64,000 bases of DNA from Proteles cristata cristata (GCA_017311185.1 JAESUZ010000982.1:248001-312000), one strand, 5' to 3'. Counted from the first letter of the stretch, positions 22,840 to 34,529 are shown. Program-made: numbers and translations. The notes: generated from the sequence alone by a model not told the origin.

Positions 22840-25434
22840 TAGAGTTTCATTCTGGGTTTTCCTATATGTATGGTATTCTAGTTAAGCTATTTGTTTTACA
22901 TATTACCCTTGACCACATCTTGTACATTTCTCTTTCTTTCTTTATATAATTTATTTGATGCTTCTCTTGACTCCTCTCCAACTAAAATCGTCCTCTCATT
23001 TCATACCATATTCTTCCTTTTGTATAAATATGTAATAGGTAACTCTTAAAAATTCAGCTAGGGAGTCCATTTTATTATTTAATTGCCAGAAGATCACACT
23101 ATAGATATGTTACGTTTCCAATTGAGTTATAAATTCCAAAAGAACAGAAATAGAATACTATTTTTTGTATCCCTTTGACATTTATATACTTCAGGCTTCA
23201 GTAATTATTTGGTGATTGATTAATTGCTGAAACATAGTGGCATCTCTCACTCACATTGGAGGAGTATATAATCTAGTAAATTATCCATAATCATCTTAAC
23301 AGTCCTTTTACAGAATTAAACTACCCAAAAATCCTAATTCAGATACTTGTCCCAATTCTGTCATAGGAGAAGAGAGTCTATTCATGTTTTTCTAGTATTC
23401 TGAATCAAGTTATCAAAAACTACTCATACCAGATGCAGCATTATTCCATTTTTAGAAACCTTAAAGTGAGGTTGGCTGCTAATATGCTTCCATTCAATAA
23501 TTGTATTTATTTTTCTTTGTTAATATTCTGGTAGCTATATAGACTCTACTTAGGTTTGAATAATCATAATTTTTAAATATTTTATGACTTTTCCATGCAT
23601 ATTGGTAGTTGGTTTACAAAATAAAAATAGAGTGTTATTTATCACAAGTCTAGCTTCGGTGGTAAAATTTATTTTGCCAGAAACCAAAAACAGATCAGAT
23701 ATTTGAAACTGAAAGAATGTTAGTTGCCTCCTATTCAGAGATCAAAAGTACATATCCAGCAACTACTAGTCTTGGATATTGTGCAATGGATTTTCTTTAT
23801 TGCATTGGACTGTTATTCTGACTCTAAATTCTTTTATTTATGTTACCTGGGGGCCCAATATACTAATATTAAAACCAAACGATGTTACCTAGATAACATA
23901 AATTTGTATGTATCTGGTTTTACACTATTTCTCTGCTTCGCACTTCCTTTCCTTGGAATTAATAATCAGCCCACCCGAGGATTTACTTTAATTAAAAAAA
24001 ATAGTGACAATAGATTTCTCTTCTGCTGTTTAAAGCACATTTTAATCTCTGTTCCTTCTACATCATCCCAGCCAAATCACTCCAGTAATCTGTTTTCTTC
24101 TTAGGTAGTTGAAGTAAGACATCCCTGGTTTACTCTCATTTCTTCTCCAGCAACTAATATTTTTAACCTTTTTCATAAGTTAAAACAATGATAAACAATA
24201 ACGTCCTTTTGATTAAAAACCTTTCTGAAGCTTCAAGACAACTTTTAAAATGGCAAATGTGGTCTAATGTCCGCTCCATTTCTGGCATCTCACTGAGGAC
24301 CAAAGGATGGCTATCAGCTTGGGAATTATGCTTATGCTTAGCAAGTGGCTTGTAAAAGTTAATGCATTTTCACTGGGAAAAACAAATACAGGTTTAAGTG
24401 GCATAACTATGTAATTTGATGCCTATAAATCACATGCTGCCAGTGTGGCCCAGTACTTATTATGACACAAGTTTAGATTATGATGTGCCTACAGCTCTCT
24501 TGTCTACCAGTTCCACTCTATTTTGTGTCTAAATATTCACTCTAACAAATTCTATGTCATTATGATAATCTTTTATATATTTTTTCTATTAGAGGAAATT
24601 AGTCAATTATCTGAGCAATTCTTTCTTTGCTTGCCAACAATATCGTACAAGATGCACTAAATTCTTAACACATAAAGGTGAATTAGATCCCTTATTTTCA
24701 AGATGCTAAGAGTCTAGTGAGGAAGCAAATTAAAAAAAATTCATTCAGTCATATATACTGAAGTAAAAGTCCATGGGAACAGAATGGTTGTAATCGCTGA
24801 TGCAAAATATTCACAAAATATTTGTTCAACCAATCTCCAAGTGATTCTCAAATGAGACCATTTATATCCTACATGAATGAAATGGTTTAGTATCTTTAAT
24901 AAAAGAACATTTTATACCACTAGGAAAGTTAGAAAATGTATTAGTTGGTTAAGTGCTTTGACGTCTCAGGATAAGAGGTACTAGGTGGTTCAACTTGATG
25001 TTATGTTCTCCTAAATTATTTTTAATCATCTGGGAAATAAAACCCCAAGATTAATTTTCTGTAAGAAGTACAAACAACTTGATTTTACTTCCCTTAGTAG
25101 ATATAATTTTACAGTGTTTTAAAGCATTGTTAATTGATCTCAGCAGGATCATGCTTCATCTATTTGACTGAATAATTATGCAATTCTGTAGTCATGGTAT
25201 CCGCTATCCTTTCATTGAATTTTTGTTCCAGTTTTCAAGGTCAGGTTTTCTTCTGGATATTTCACTAAATATTTTGCCTGTCACAATTATCCCTGTGCTC
25301 CTAACAAATTGGGGATTTTTTTTTGAAAACTAAGCTTATTGTAAAGTGTTTATTAACACTTTTTCTAAGTTGCTTTGTAGTAGAGTTTTGTTGAATCTCT
25401 CCAAGGAAAATGTGATAAAAACTATCTTCTCTTA
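22840..25434. other. Unique intron; possible L2 scrap at 24610-24780 and possible conserved stretch at 24190-24560
   Basis: The 24610-24780 block (agatgctaagagtctagtga) resembles a reversed L2 3' end. 24190-24560 is non-repetitive, balanced in composition and free of simple tracts. A 126-codon frame at 23724-24104 begins at TTG and matches nothing known, so no gene is called. Confidence 0.35.
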
Positions 25435-25444
25435 CAGTCCTTTT

Positions 25445-25660
25445 TAGAATTATAAGTTTAGTTATTTTTGAGGTAGAGAACAGGGGAGGGAGGGAGGGGG
25501 GGGGAGAGAGAGAGAGAGAGAGAGAGGAATGTAGAGTCCAAGGCAGACTCCACAGCATCAAACCCACCTGACGTGGGGCTCAAACCCACAAACTGTGAGA
25601 TCATGCCCTGAGACAAAACCAAGAGCCAGACAGTTAACCGACTGAGCCACCCAGATGCCC
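25445..25660 (-). mobile_element. Carnivore SINE with long GA/G-rich tract
   Basis: Reverse orientation: ttatttttgaggtagagaac, a GGGA/GGG run and (GA)n at about 25483-25526, ggggctcaaacccacaaact, agatcatgccctgagacaaa and ttaaccgactgagccaccca. TSD cagtccttt at 25435-25443 and 25661-25669. Confidence 0.93.
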
Positions 25661-25716
25661 CAGTCCTTTATATACACTGTTTTTCAGGATTTACATTTTT
25701 TTAAAAGCATTTTAAA

Positions 25717-25923
25717 ATATTTTAATGTTTGTTTATTTTTGAGAAAAACAGAGGAACAGCAGGGGAGGTTTCAGGGAGAGAGGGAGACACAGAATCTGGA
25801 GCAGGCTCCAGGCTCTAAGCTGTCAGCACAGAACCCCATGTGGGGCTTGAACCGAAGAGCTGTGAGGACATAACTTGAGCTGAAGTCAGATGCATAACCG
25901 ACTGAGCCACCCAGACAAACCTA
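25717..25923 (-). mobile_element. Carnivore SINE, old subfamily
   Basis: Reverse orientation, only about 50 bp after the previous copy: tgtttgtttatttttgagaa, gagacacagaatctggagca, ggctccaggctctaagctgt and cataaccgactgagccaccc. TSD aaaagcattttaaa (25703-25716) versus aaaagtattttaaa (25924-25937), one mismatch. Confidence 0.94.
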
Positions 25924-26129
25924 AAAAGTATTTTAAACATTTTTCAAAAATGTATTTGGACTTTGTGAGGCGATATCAGCTATCTTTTTATATTCACTCT
26001 GCCTGGCATGGTGCTGCATACATGATACCAACTAATAGATGAAAGAATTAATGAATCAGTGACACCCAGAGGAAAGCTTTGTGAATTGGTTGTATGAATT
26101 TTCTGTCGGGAATTGAAATTACACCTTGA

Positions 26130-26294
26130 GGGTGCCTGGATAGCTCAGTCAGTTGAGCGTCTGACTTCAGCCCAGGTCATGACATCATAGTTCACATATC
26201 TGAGCCCTGCATCAGAGTCTGTGCTCACAGCTCAGAGCCTGGAGCCTGTTTTGGATACTGTGTCTCCCTTTCTCTCTGCCTCTTCTCTTCCTGT

Positions 26295-26332
<38 letters not shown>

Positions 26333-26377
26333 TCTTAAAAATAAATAAAAACATTAAAAAGGATTAAAAATAAGAAA
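26130..26377 (+). mobile_element. Carnivore SINE, old subfamily, long CT tract
   Basis: Head ggtgcctggatagctcagtc, core caggtcatgacatcatagtt, agctcagagcctggagcctg, a long (TC)n at about 26299-26334 and an AAATAAATAA tail. TSD gaaattacaccttga (26115-26129) versus gaaattataccttga (26378-26392), one mismatch. Confidence 0.95.
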
Positions 26378-26609
26378 GAAATTATACCTTGAATTTCATT
26401 TATGACCTAGAGAGGGGTGATTGAATTTTACCTTTGATTAAATCACTGTTTTTTAGGTAATTTTTAAGACATCGGGAATAATCTAAGGAAATTAATTAGC
26501 ATTAATGAAGACATGGCCCTAACTCAAGTAGATCATAACTTAATCACACCTAATTAGAAGACTCAAATCCAAAACTGATTAAAATAAAAATAAACCTGCA
26601 ATTTGTAGA

Positions 26610-26729
26610 GCTAATAATATCTGCCATGTATTGTTTGCTCAGCATATAAATGACTTACATATATTGCTTTAATTATATTAACAGCCCTATAAAGTTGATA
26701 TTCTCATGTACAAATTGTGTGCATACTTG
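26610..26729 (-). repeat. MIR fragment
   Basis: The order tctgccatgtattgtttgct, aaatgacttacatatattgc and acagccctataaagttgata fits the reversed 3' half of MIR. It is cut on the right by the next SINE. Confidence 0.5.
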
Positions 26730-26953
26730 TTTTTTAAAAGTGTTTGATTCATTTATTTTCAGAGAGAGAGTATGTGCATGCAAGAGAGAGAACAAGTGAG
26801 CATGGGGGAGAGGAAGAGAGAGAGGGAGAAAGAATCCAAAGCAGGCTCCACAAGGAGCTTGGTCCAGGGCTCTATTTCACAAACCCTGAGATCCTGACCT
26901 GAGCTGAAACCTAGAGTTGGACACCCAACTGACTGAGCCACCCAGGAATCCCT
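26730..26953 (-). mobile_element. Carnivore SINE, old subfamily
   Basis: Reverse orientation: T-rich tail, gagagagagtatgtgcatgc, atccaaagcaggctccacaa, gagatcctgacctgagctga and aactgactgagccacccagg. No convincing TSD. Confidence 0.9.
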
Positions 26954-27360
26954 GGCTACTCATATTTTTAATAATTAATTTCCATGGCTCCATTTACCAG
27001 TGCATCATTTTCAAGAATAAATTAATATTCTATTTTAAACTCCCAAAGTCATGTCATACACACTTGTAAAAATTAGAATATATTTCAGTTATTTGCAACC
27101 AAATAATATCCTCTGTAGAGCTTATAGTATCTCCTTCAAAAAACATTTGATGACAGAAATAGTTACCCTTTCTAGGCATGAACCAATGAATAGGATATGT
27201 AGTCACTATATGAATCTATCTTTGGCCAACTCTTTTGGGATATTCTTTTCAATTCTGTTTCTACCCTAGCACACCCACTAAACCTTGCCAAATCTAATAA
27301 CTATTATAGGACTTTGAGCCTTACATTTCCAAATTTTGAACATACTTCATGCTCTCTCTC

Positions 27361-27422
27361 TCTATATATATATGTACATACATGTATGTGTATATATGTA
27401 CATGTATGTGTATATATATATG
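27361..27422. repeat. TA/TG alternating microsatellite
   Basis: The tract alternates tatatatgtacatacatgta and tatatatgtacatgtatgtg, then a pure TA run. Such tracts vary in length and can form non-B DNA. Confidence 0.8.
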
Positions 27423-27659
27423 TTTCCTTTATACCACTTGTCATATTATACTTAATGCTATGTAATTACTTGCTTACTGACTTGGTCAATGTCAAGTTGA
27501 TAAATTCCATGAGGGTAAGGCCATGTTGGTCATTTGCAAAACTATATCCCCAGAGTATTGCCAATAATAGCTGCTTAATAAACACTTATGAAATAAATGT
27601 GTTTTTCATGGACAGCAACATGCAATTATGAAATAATCTAGGTCTTTATTTTTCTTTAA

Positions 27660-27830
27660 TGTTAGAGGCATCTGGGCTTGAACTACAGTTCTATGCATTA
27701 GTTGGATGACTTTGAGAAAATTACTTAATCTGCCTGAGTCTCATTTTTTCTTTCTGAACAGCGGGGAAAATCATATATGGTGTTGGGTAATTTGCAAGCT
27801 TTAAGTGGGACTGTAAATGCCTAAGTGCCT
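27660..27830 (+). repeat. MIR element
   Basis: The order tctgggcttgaactacagtt, gttggatgactttgagaaaa, ttacttaatctgcctgagtc and a cagcggggaaaatcat-like end fits the MIR core on the + strand. Confidence 0.7.
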
Positions 27831-28339
27831 AAAAAAGAGGATGGCTCACAGCTCATCTCAACAATTAAGGCTATTCACTTTTTCAAATTGTAAACTCTCA
27901 GAAAGCAAGGGGGGCAGTGTTGCTTTATACATCACAGGACACCAGCGTTAATACTAATCCTCAAGGATTTCTGATGAATGAAATAGTTGTGTCAGTTACT
28001 AAGTAATTTATAGTTTATGTTTCCCTTTAAGTAATATGGAGGAGTGTCAATAAACTCCAACCTCCATGACACAATTGGATTTTTATTTATCTTGGATCTT
28101 TCTCAAGTAATTTTTGCTGTATCATAATCCCATATACTTTAGCAGTTTATGTTGCCAAAATGGTTTCATATTATTTGCTTATAGTTTCATTATCTCTGAG
28201 AAGAGAAAATAAATAAAATATATTTCCAGCAAAAGAATAGAATCTTAAATGGACTCAGTCATTTGGACAAGACAGTAAACTTACAAAATGGGTCTCTGAC
28301 ATGTTCAGAAATATATTTTTTAAATGAGGACATCCTCTT

Positions 28340-28434
28340 TATCTTCTTATTATCTTTCAGAGAGAGAGCACAAGTGAGGGATAGATGCAGAGGGAGAGAG
28401 AGATAATCATAAGCAGGCTCCATGACCAGCACAG
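28340..28434 (-). mobile_element. SINE fragment (tail half only)
   Basis: A reversed SINE piece with tctttcagagagagagcaca, a GAGAGAGA block and aatcataagcaggctccatg. The tRNA-like head is missing. Confidence 0.75.
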
Positions 28435-29244
28435 TATATAAGGGTGCAGTACATAAGGAATTTCATAGATTTATTTTTGCATTAAAAAGAATTGATCAAT
28501 GCCCAAACAATAGTATCGTGACAATAACTTTAAAGTACTCTCCCCAGAACACTCCAATCCCATTTTAATCTTTGCATTATGGAATACATTATGAGAATAT
28601 GTCAGATCCTATAATTGTTTTATTTTGACCATCTAAACTTTTCCATACATATATTAGTGTCATCTGTTTATAAAAGAAGATAACTGAATCTATTTGGCAA
28701 TTCTACTTTTTTAGGTATAATTATTTGCTTCAGAACTACAGTGAAGTAACAAGAATAGTGTTTCCTTGCAGATATGTTTGACAAATTAACATGAAAATTC
28801 TTTATTGCTTAAATCTCTATTTTCCTTAAAGATTTTACAATTTAAACAATCACCACTTATTGTTAATACCATGTATATTGATGATTAGTTTATAGTCTGA
28901 TTTACCAAACATGGTAGAATGTGTCTTTATTTCACCCTGCAGTTCAAACTGGTGATAGCTGGCAGAAACAATGTTTGAAAATTAGTCTAACTTAGCTAGT
29001 TCAAAAGCTCTTATATTAATTAACAAGTTAATTTAAAAAGTTCAAATATGAAGCACTGTTTATTTCTTTAAAAAATCAAGACTAAAATGTGAATATTCAA
29101 TCACAATACAGTACCTCTTGATGGTGAGTTATATAATTCTTTGAGTTGATAACCCATCCTTGACTGTGTGTCTTAAAATGGGCATAAATTAGAGAGAAAT
29201 CCTAAATTAAAGGGTTGGGAGAGGACAAAAAAATAGAATCCATG

Positions 29245-29474
29245 GAGTTCCTGGGTGGTTTAATCAGTTAAGTGTCTAACTCTTGATTTCAGCTCAGGTC
29301 ATGATCTCACTGGTCATGGGATCAAGCTCTGTGTCAGGGTCTGTGCTGATAGCATGGAGCCTGCTAGGGATTCTCTCCCTCTCTCTCTCTGCTCCTGCTC
29401 TCTCTCTATTTCTCTCTCTCTCTCTCACAATAAATAAATAAATAAATAAACCTAAAAACTTTTTAAAAGTTATA
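29245..29474 (+). mobile_element. Carnivore SINE, old subfamily
   Basis: Head agttcctgggtggtttaatc, core cagctcaggtcatgatctca, tagcatggagcctgctaggg, CT tracts and AAATAAATAAATAAATAAA tail. The flanks aaatagaatccatg (29231-29244) and aaaaggaatccatg (29475-29488) form the TSD. Confidence 0.93.
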
Positions 29475-29488
29475 AAAAGGAATCCATG

Positions 29489-32007
29489 AGCAGTGGCTAT
29501 TGGGATCTATTAAACCTGAATGTGAAACACCTTAGTAACTGTCTTCCTGAGTTATTATCTACAGAGGATGGTGGGTAGTTCTTTATTTATGAAGGTCAAA
29601 AAATAAGGGCAATCAACAGTGGGAATTTCCTGAAGGTGAACCATATATGTTTTAGAATTATCTTTTTTGAGTTTTATTTTGAAACAGCCTAACTTCTTAT
29701 CTGTCTGTTGGTTTGGAAATAATTCAGACACAAAGCAGGCATTAGATTAGGTATTGTATTAAGATTCCAACCCAGTTATTCATTCACTGACTTCCTGTTT
29801 TCCATTTTTGCTTTTGGTATTTTGTTCTGCTTCATGTTTATTTGTTCATTTAAATCAAAGTTAAATCAGAGTACAAGAACTATTTAGAACTTTCTTTTTC
29901 CCTTCATTCTTCCACCTAACTGCTTCTTGTGAAATAATTTGGAAACTGCTTTTTTCTCCTGGATATATAACTTTATGATAATTGAAGTCCTGACCTTAAT
30001 TATTTTTTAGGAGGTGAGAGGAAAAAGAGTGGATTGATTCTAAGGCCACAAGTGGTAGTTTCATTAAAAGAATTTCATTTGTTATTACTGTATGCAAGGG
30101 ACTAAATGCTATTCATTTCATCAAAACATATTAACCTCACCATCTCTTGCAGTAGACGTCTCATGTGTCAATCAAATGAATTTTTAAAAAATAACTATTG
30201 CAAACTACACTGTTCATTTAAAACGTATTTTTTAAAGAATTAGTCAAAATTCACAGGCAATATGTTTTAAATTTTACTGAAAGTTCCTTTTAGCATATGC
30301 CTTGGAGAAGTAGTGAAATGAAATATTAGAGATCCTTAATCTTGGTTACTGGTATTTATCTTTTACAGATATTAGTTTATGATATATTGTTAAATTCAGA
30401 GGATGCTTAAGGAAATTATTTATAGAAGCCATTGCTATTTAATGAATATTAGTTAAGTTTTTAAAACTTATTTAGGTTTCGGACTCTAAGATATTTGTCC
30501 TAAATTAAAGGAAATGTTTTATTTCTAATATATGTAATGCAAGTTTTATAAATCCTCAATACATTTTTCACTGATTAAATGGATTGCATTTGAAATTTAT
30601 CACTGGTGTTTTCAACTGTCTTTGAAAGGTGTATGCAGAAAAACTAATTTTCACTTAGAAAACAGTTTCAAAAGTACTGTAAGCCTATTATGGATAAAAA
30701 TAGAAAATTTCAGCTCTGTGTGCACTTCTTATTTATAAATGACAAAAACTTTTGTAAAATCGCATCTACATATTGTCATTTTTACTTACTGCTGTTGATA
30801 TTTTTAATATTATGGTGGCTGATAGATATCTGGTTTAGTAGAAAATAACCTTGCATGGAATTTACTAAGCAAATGGGATAAATATAAGGCAAAGTGAATA
30901 CATACTTCATTTTTGTGCTGCAGTGTCTTTTTTAGCTTTTTATTTTGCAATCACTTTGGACTTGGAGTTAGATGGTGAAAATAGTAGTTTCCCCATAATC
31001 TTATCTTAATATCAACTACTTAGGTAATTATAGCATAATTGTCAAAGAAAGAAATTAACATTTGTATAATACCATGAACTAAACTCTAGCCTACTCAAAC
31101 TTGAGTACCTTTAGTATCTAATTTATTAGTTTGTATTTCTATTGATAATTATTTAGAGTATGAAATATAGAGGTAGTAGAAAATTTAGAAAATAACATCA
31201 GGAAAAAATTATTCTTCCCTTACCTTGTTAGTTCTGTAAGTTTTGCTATTTCTATATATTTTCTTTCCACTTTTTTCATTTACAGTGAAATTAGACTTTC
31301 CCCTGAAATTCTATTATTTTAAAAAATCTCTCACATTTGCATACTTGGACACTTTTAAGCATCCACTAATAAAATAAGGTACTAGAAAAAATATCCTAAC
31401 ATATCAGGCATTTTCCAGGTATTTTACATATGGACCTATTTAAAATTTCATAATTGTATGCATTTCTTATTATTATTGTAAGTTTACCTTAAACAATTTG
31501 GGAATTCTGGTGCAATCTCTTCAACTTGAAAAATATGTCCTCTTCTTTACTCTATTTTTCTTATTTACATGGAAAAAAAGTTTCCAGCATATATGTGTGT
31601 GTGTGTGTGTGTGTGTGTTTCCAGAGAAATGCTTATGGTTTAGGGTTAAGCTGAAGCATCAAAGTAATTAGAAGCATAGTAATGAAGCTTGATTTACTTA
31701 TTACTATGTTAGTAGAGTGTGACTTTGACAAAGCCATGTAAATGGCATTAATCTTGGCTTTCATTATCTGTAATATATGAGTAAAATTGATTTTTAAAAT
31801 TGCTAGAAAGATCAAATACTGTAAAATTTTTAAATTTTTCTAATACAAAGAATGAAACCTAATACCTTTTTGGTAAAATTTAGTTCCCCTTCCATACCTC
31901 TGTGTTACATGTCTTGAAACAGAAGACATTTCCTTTTATTGTGACTTTTTAAAAGGAAAAGAGACATCTATATCTATGTATAATTTTTAAAATCTAAAAC
32001 ATTAAAA
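29489..32007. other. Unique AT-rich intron upstream of the exon
   Basis: No SINE or L1 within about 2.5 kb before the exon. A (TG)n microsatellite lies at 31594-31619. No gene-like feature. Confidence 0.45.
31594..31619. repeat. (TG)n microsatellite
   Basis: About 12-13 uninterrupted TG units, 420 bp before the CSMD exon. Likely length-polymorphic. Confidence 0.9.
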
Positions 32008-32040
32008 TATATAAACTCTTCTTTTCTCCCCTTTTCTTAG
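32008..32040 (+). promoter_or_regulatory. Splice acceptor and pyrimidine tract of the CSMD exon
   Basis: A run of almost pure C and T (cttcttttctccccttttct) ends in TAG at 32038-32040, directly before the first exon base. No AG interrupts the tract, so this is a strong, unambiguous 3' splice site. It gives the phase that joins to the four-cysteine CCP reading frame. Confidence 0.9.
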
Positions 32041-32235
32041 AATTGCAGAGTAGCTCTTGTGGAAACCCAGGAGTTCCACCCAAAGGTGTATTGTATGGTA
32101 CACGGTTTGACGTTGGGGACAAGATCCGCTACAGCTGTGTGACTGGATACATTCTCGATGGCCACCCTCAACTCACTTGTATAGCCAATTCAGTTAATAC
32201 AGCCTCATGGGATTTTCCTGTTCCTATATGTAGAG
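32041..32235 (+). CDS. CSMD3: Internal exon encoding one complete Sushi/CCP domain of a CSMD protein (CSMD3 likely)
   Basis: CSMD proteins are very large type I membrane proteins of brain and other tissues, built from alternating CUB and Sushi (complement control protein) domains; they are implicated in complement control and in dendrite and synapse development. The exon supplies the last two bases of a split codon, then 64 codons, then the first base of the next codon. The peptide starts LQSSSCGNPG and ends PVPICR. All four CCP cysteines are present at about residues 6, 31, 46 and 63 (pairing I-III and II-IV in the family), with the conserved Tyr/Gly after the second and the Trp before the last. 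No stop or frameshift is seen. At 195 bp with phase 1 at both ends it is a typical one-domain CCP exon. An apparent TTG start inside it is only an internal Leu codon. CSMD membership is clear; CSMD3 rather than CSMD1 rests on recalled similarity and the AT-rich, repeat-filled setting. Confidence 0.9.
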
Positions 32236-32241
32236 GTAAAG
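32233..32241 (+). promoter_or_regulatory. Splice donor of the CSMD exon
   Basis: The exon ends GAG and the intron begins GTAAAG, a good match to the MAG|GTRAGT consensus with the +5 G present. Reading on past this point gives about 15 non-family residues and then a stop, as expected for intron. The donor sits right after the fourth CCP cysteine and one Arg codon. Confidence 0.9.
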
Positions 32242-32691
32242 TAAACATCATATTTATTCTTATGCTGATTGAAGATTTGATATAATGAAAAGTTTCAAAA
32301 GTAAGAGTTGTGATCAGACAGTATATTTGCAAAATATGTTAGGCTCTTGCTGCTTATTCCTTTTATAAAATTTGAAGTTTAAAAAAGGAAATCTGTATAT
32401 GTGTATGTATACTACATGACAACATTAGAAAAAATGCTTGCCAAAATAATACATAACTTGTGAAATGAAACAGTGTATCTCTACATTTACATACATATTT
32501 ATGCATACATTGTGTATTATGTGTCTTCATATTTATGTTAGAAAAACATGAAATTTATGATGTTTAGAAATTTAGTCTATAAAAGCCATAGTTTTGTTTA
32601 CATTTTGAAATATAAACTGAATCTTTGAATCTTTTAAAACTATCTGGTGGACATCTTAGCTTGGGATTTGTGAAATAAGAATGCTATCTAG

Positions 32692-32908
32692 GGGCGCCTG
32701 GGCGGCTTAGTCGGTTAAGCGTCCGACTTTCGCTTAGGTCATGATCTCACGGTTCGTGGGTTCGAGCCCCGCGTCGGGCTCTCTGCTGACTGCCAGCTCG
32801 GAGCCTGGAGCCTATTTCAGAGTCTGTATCTCCCTCTCTCTCTGACCCTCCCCTGCCTACACTGTCTCTCTCTCTCTCTCCTAGAAATAAATAAAAAAAG
32901 ATATTAAA
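32692..32908 (+). mobile_element. Carnivore SINE, young subfamily, 456 bp after the CSMD donor
   Basis: Close to the young consensus: ggcgcctgggcggcttagtc, ctttcgcttaggtcatgatc, ctgactgccag, CT tract, CCTAG and an A-rich tail. Perfect TSD AAGAATGCTATCTAG at 32677-32691 and 32909-32923. In sense orientation its CT tract plus CTAG (AG at 32883-32884) mimics a splice acceptor inside the CSMD intron. Confidence 0.97.
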
Positions 32909-33499
32909 AAGAATGCTATCTAGTTGTTTTAATGGATACAGAGTAAGATTATTTATGTTATGGGGGAAACATAATAATCTAATGTGGACAAAGCTTCAAA
33001 ATACTGTGTTTGGAAGATAAAACGTTCTGTTGTTGGGAGCTGAATTCATGGATAAATCTTTACCCACAGAATTGTTGGAGATGTATATCGTTTTCTGTGG
33101 GCTAGCTTTTTCTAACAAAAGATAAATGACTCTTATCTCCTTTATCATTTGCTTCCTGTAAGAATGGGAAGTAGGAATGTCCAACTTCTAATCTAAATTA
33201 CTTTGCAGCTTCCTCTCCAACATGTGGCTGCAAGTGCATGCAGGAGAGACTCCTGAAAATCAGACACAGCTAGCTTCTTATTCCAGCTTTAACAATGACC
33301 ATGGGAGTTACTTCAGGAAAATTGTAAGAAATTTATAAGCATAGTAACTTTTAAATTTCATAACAGTGCAAAACCAAAGTGCAAACATTTAGAAATAACT
33401 GTTCAAGGTTATTCAGTTAGTCAACGTCCAGATGTATACAGTCAAATTTTACTGGACTTGCAAGTTAACAAATTTATCTGCTCTACAGTTTCTTGGGTG

Positions 33500-34110
33500 T
33501 TGATGGAAGACACCAGACTGTTGGGTCAAAAAATCAAAGGAGTTTATTATACACAGGAGTGTCAACAGCCGCAGTATTAACATTTGTGCTGGTTCATTGA
33601 CTCTCTTTCCTTATTTTTTAAAATTTTTTTATTTATTTCTAGGAGAGAGAGACAGCGTGAGCAGGGGAGGATCAGAGAGAGAGGGAGTCACAGACTGAAA
33701 CAGGCTCCAGGCTCTGAGCTGGCAGTCAGCACAGAGCCCGATGCGGGGCTCGAACTCACGAACCGCGAGATCATGACCTAAGCGAAAGTCGGACGCTTAA
33801 CCGACTAAGCCACCCAGGCGCCCCTGGTTCGTTGACTCTCTAAGCCCTAATTCTCATAGACTGATATCAATATGTAAGGTATCTGCCTACATGGTTATAG
33901 AAATATTATAGGAGAAGAACCATGAGCTTAGGAAAATTGAATCCTTATAATGAGCATGTCTTCTCTTTGCTCTGGAGGGCAACCTATCTGTGTCCCCCAG
34001 GCTTATAAGCAACCTTGCCCTTTACTCTGGTGGAAGACACTGTCTTCTGAGGCTATTTCTTGTGCAAACATCTCTGAAAAGAGTCTAGTATAAAGAACAG
34101 AAGGACAGTT
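33500..34110. repeat. Possible LTR remnant (ERVL-like), split by a SINE
   Basis: The left part (gaagacaccagactgttggg, caaaggagtttattatacac) and the right part (aagccctaattctcatagac, ctctggtggaagacactgtc, ttcttgtgcaaacatctctg) look like an old solo LTR joined across the SINE at 33607-33823. Assignment is from memory; no retroviral gene is visible. It could be another old repeat class. Confidence 0.4.
33607..33823 (-). mobile_element. Carnivore SINE, young subfamily
   Basis: Reverse complement near the young consensus: tttatttctaggagagagag, gggagtcacagactgaaaca, ggcagtcagcacagagcccg, gaaccgcgagatcatgacct and taagccacccaggcgcccc. TSD ctggttcattgactctct (33589-33606) versus ctggttcgttgactctct (33824-33841), one mismatch. 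Confidence 0.97.
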
Positions 34111-34529
34111 GGAAACTCTGCTTACAAGATTTGAAGAAATGTTAGAATCCATGGGCAAATTTCTCCCAATTTGGAGTGTGATGGAGATCCTAGATTTGAG
34201 CCTATTCTGTTAGGTTCCAAAGCCAAAGCTTGTTACCCTTTTGATACTTCACCAAAATAATTTGTGTCTGTCTTCAAAATTACTTTTATGATAAGATGGG
34301 AAATGGAGTTTTATATGTGAAGTGGTCAAAAGACTATAGTCATTATTTTAAGGCACAAAACTTCCTAAATCAAAAGGACTTATTAAGGTAGTTAAAACCA
34401 AGAACCATTTCAAGAGATTTCAGTGGAGTGCTACCAATACTGCCTGAACATTAGTTCCTATTGTTGGGCTCCTTCCTCATCTCAGTTCAGATACAAGCCT
34501 GTGGGACCAAAAAAATATAAGTTTAAATA

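Larger units (their letters stand above)
1..32040 (+). other. Large CSMD intron upstream of the exon (5' end outside the window)
   Basis: No other segment combines an open frame, splice signals and a recognisable domain, so the whole left half is read as one intron of at least 32 kb. This fits the very long introns of CSMD genes. It is filled with SINEs, L1, L2, MIR and DNA-transposon remnants listed separately. Small exons outside the CUB/CCP pattern could have been missed. Confidence 0.7.

Noticed and set aside
23724..24104. 126-codon + strand frame
   Set aside because: It starts at TTG, has no recognisable domain or splice context, and lies in AT-rich intron.
32043..32285. 80-codon ORF starting at 32043 as a small stand-alone protein
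   Set aside because: The start is an internal TTG Leu codon of the CSMD exon, and the frame continues past the splice donor into intron.
33500..34110. Endogenous retrovirus with genes
   Set aside because: At most a solo LTR-like remnant is present; no gag, pol or env-like frame was seen nearby.
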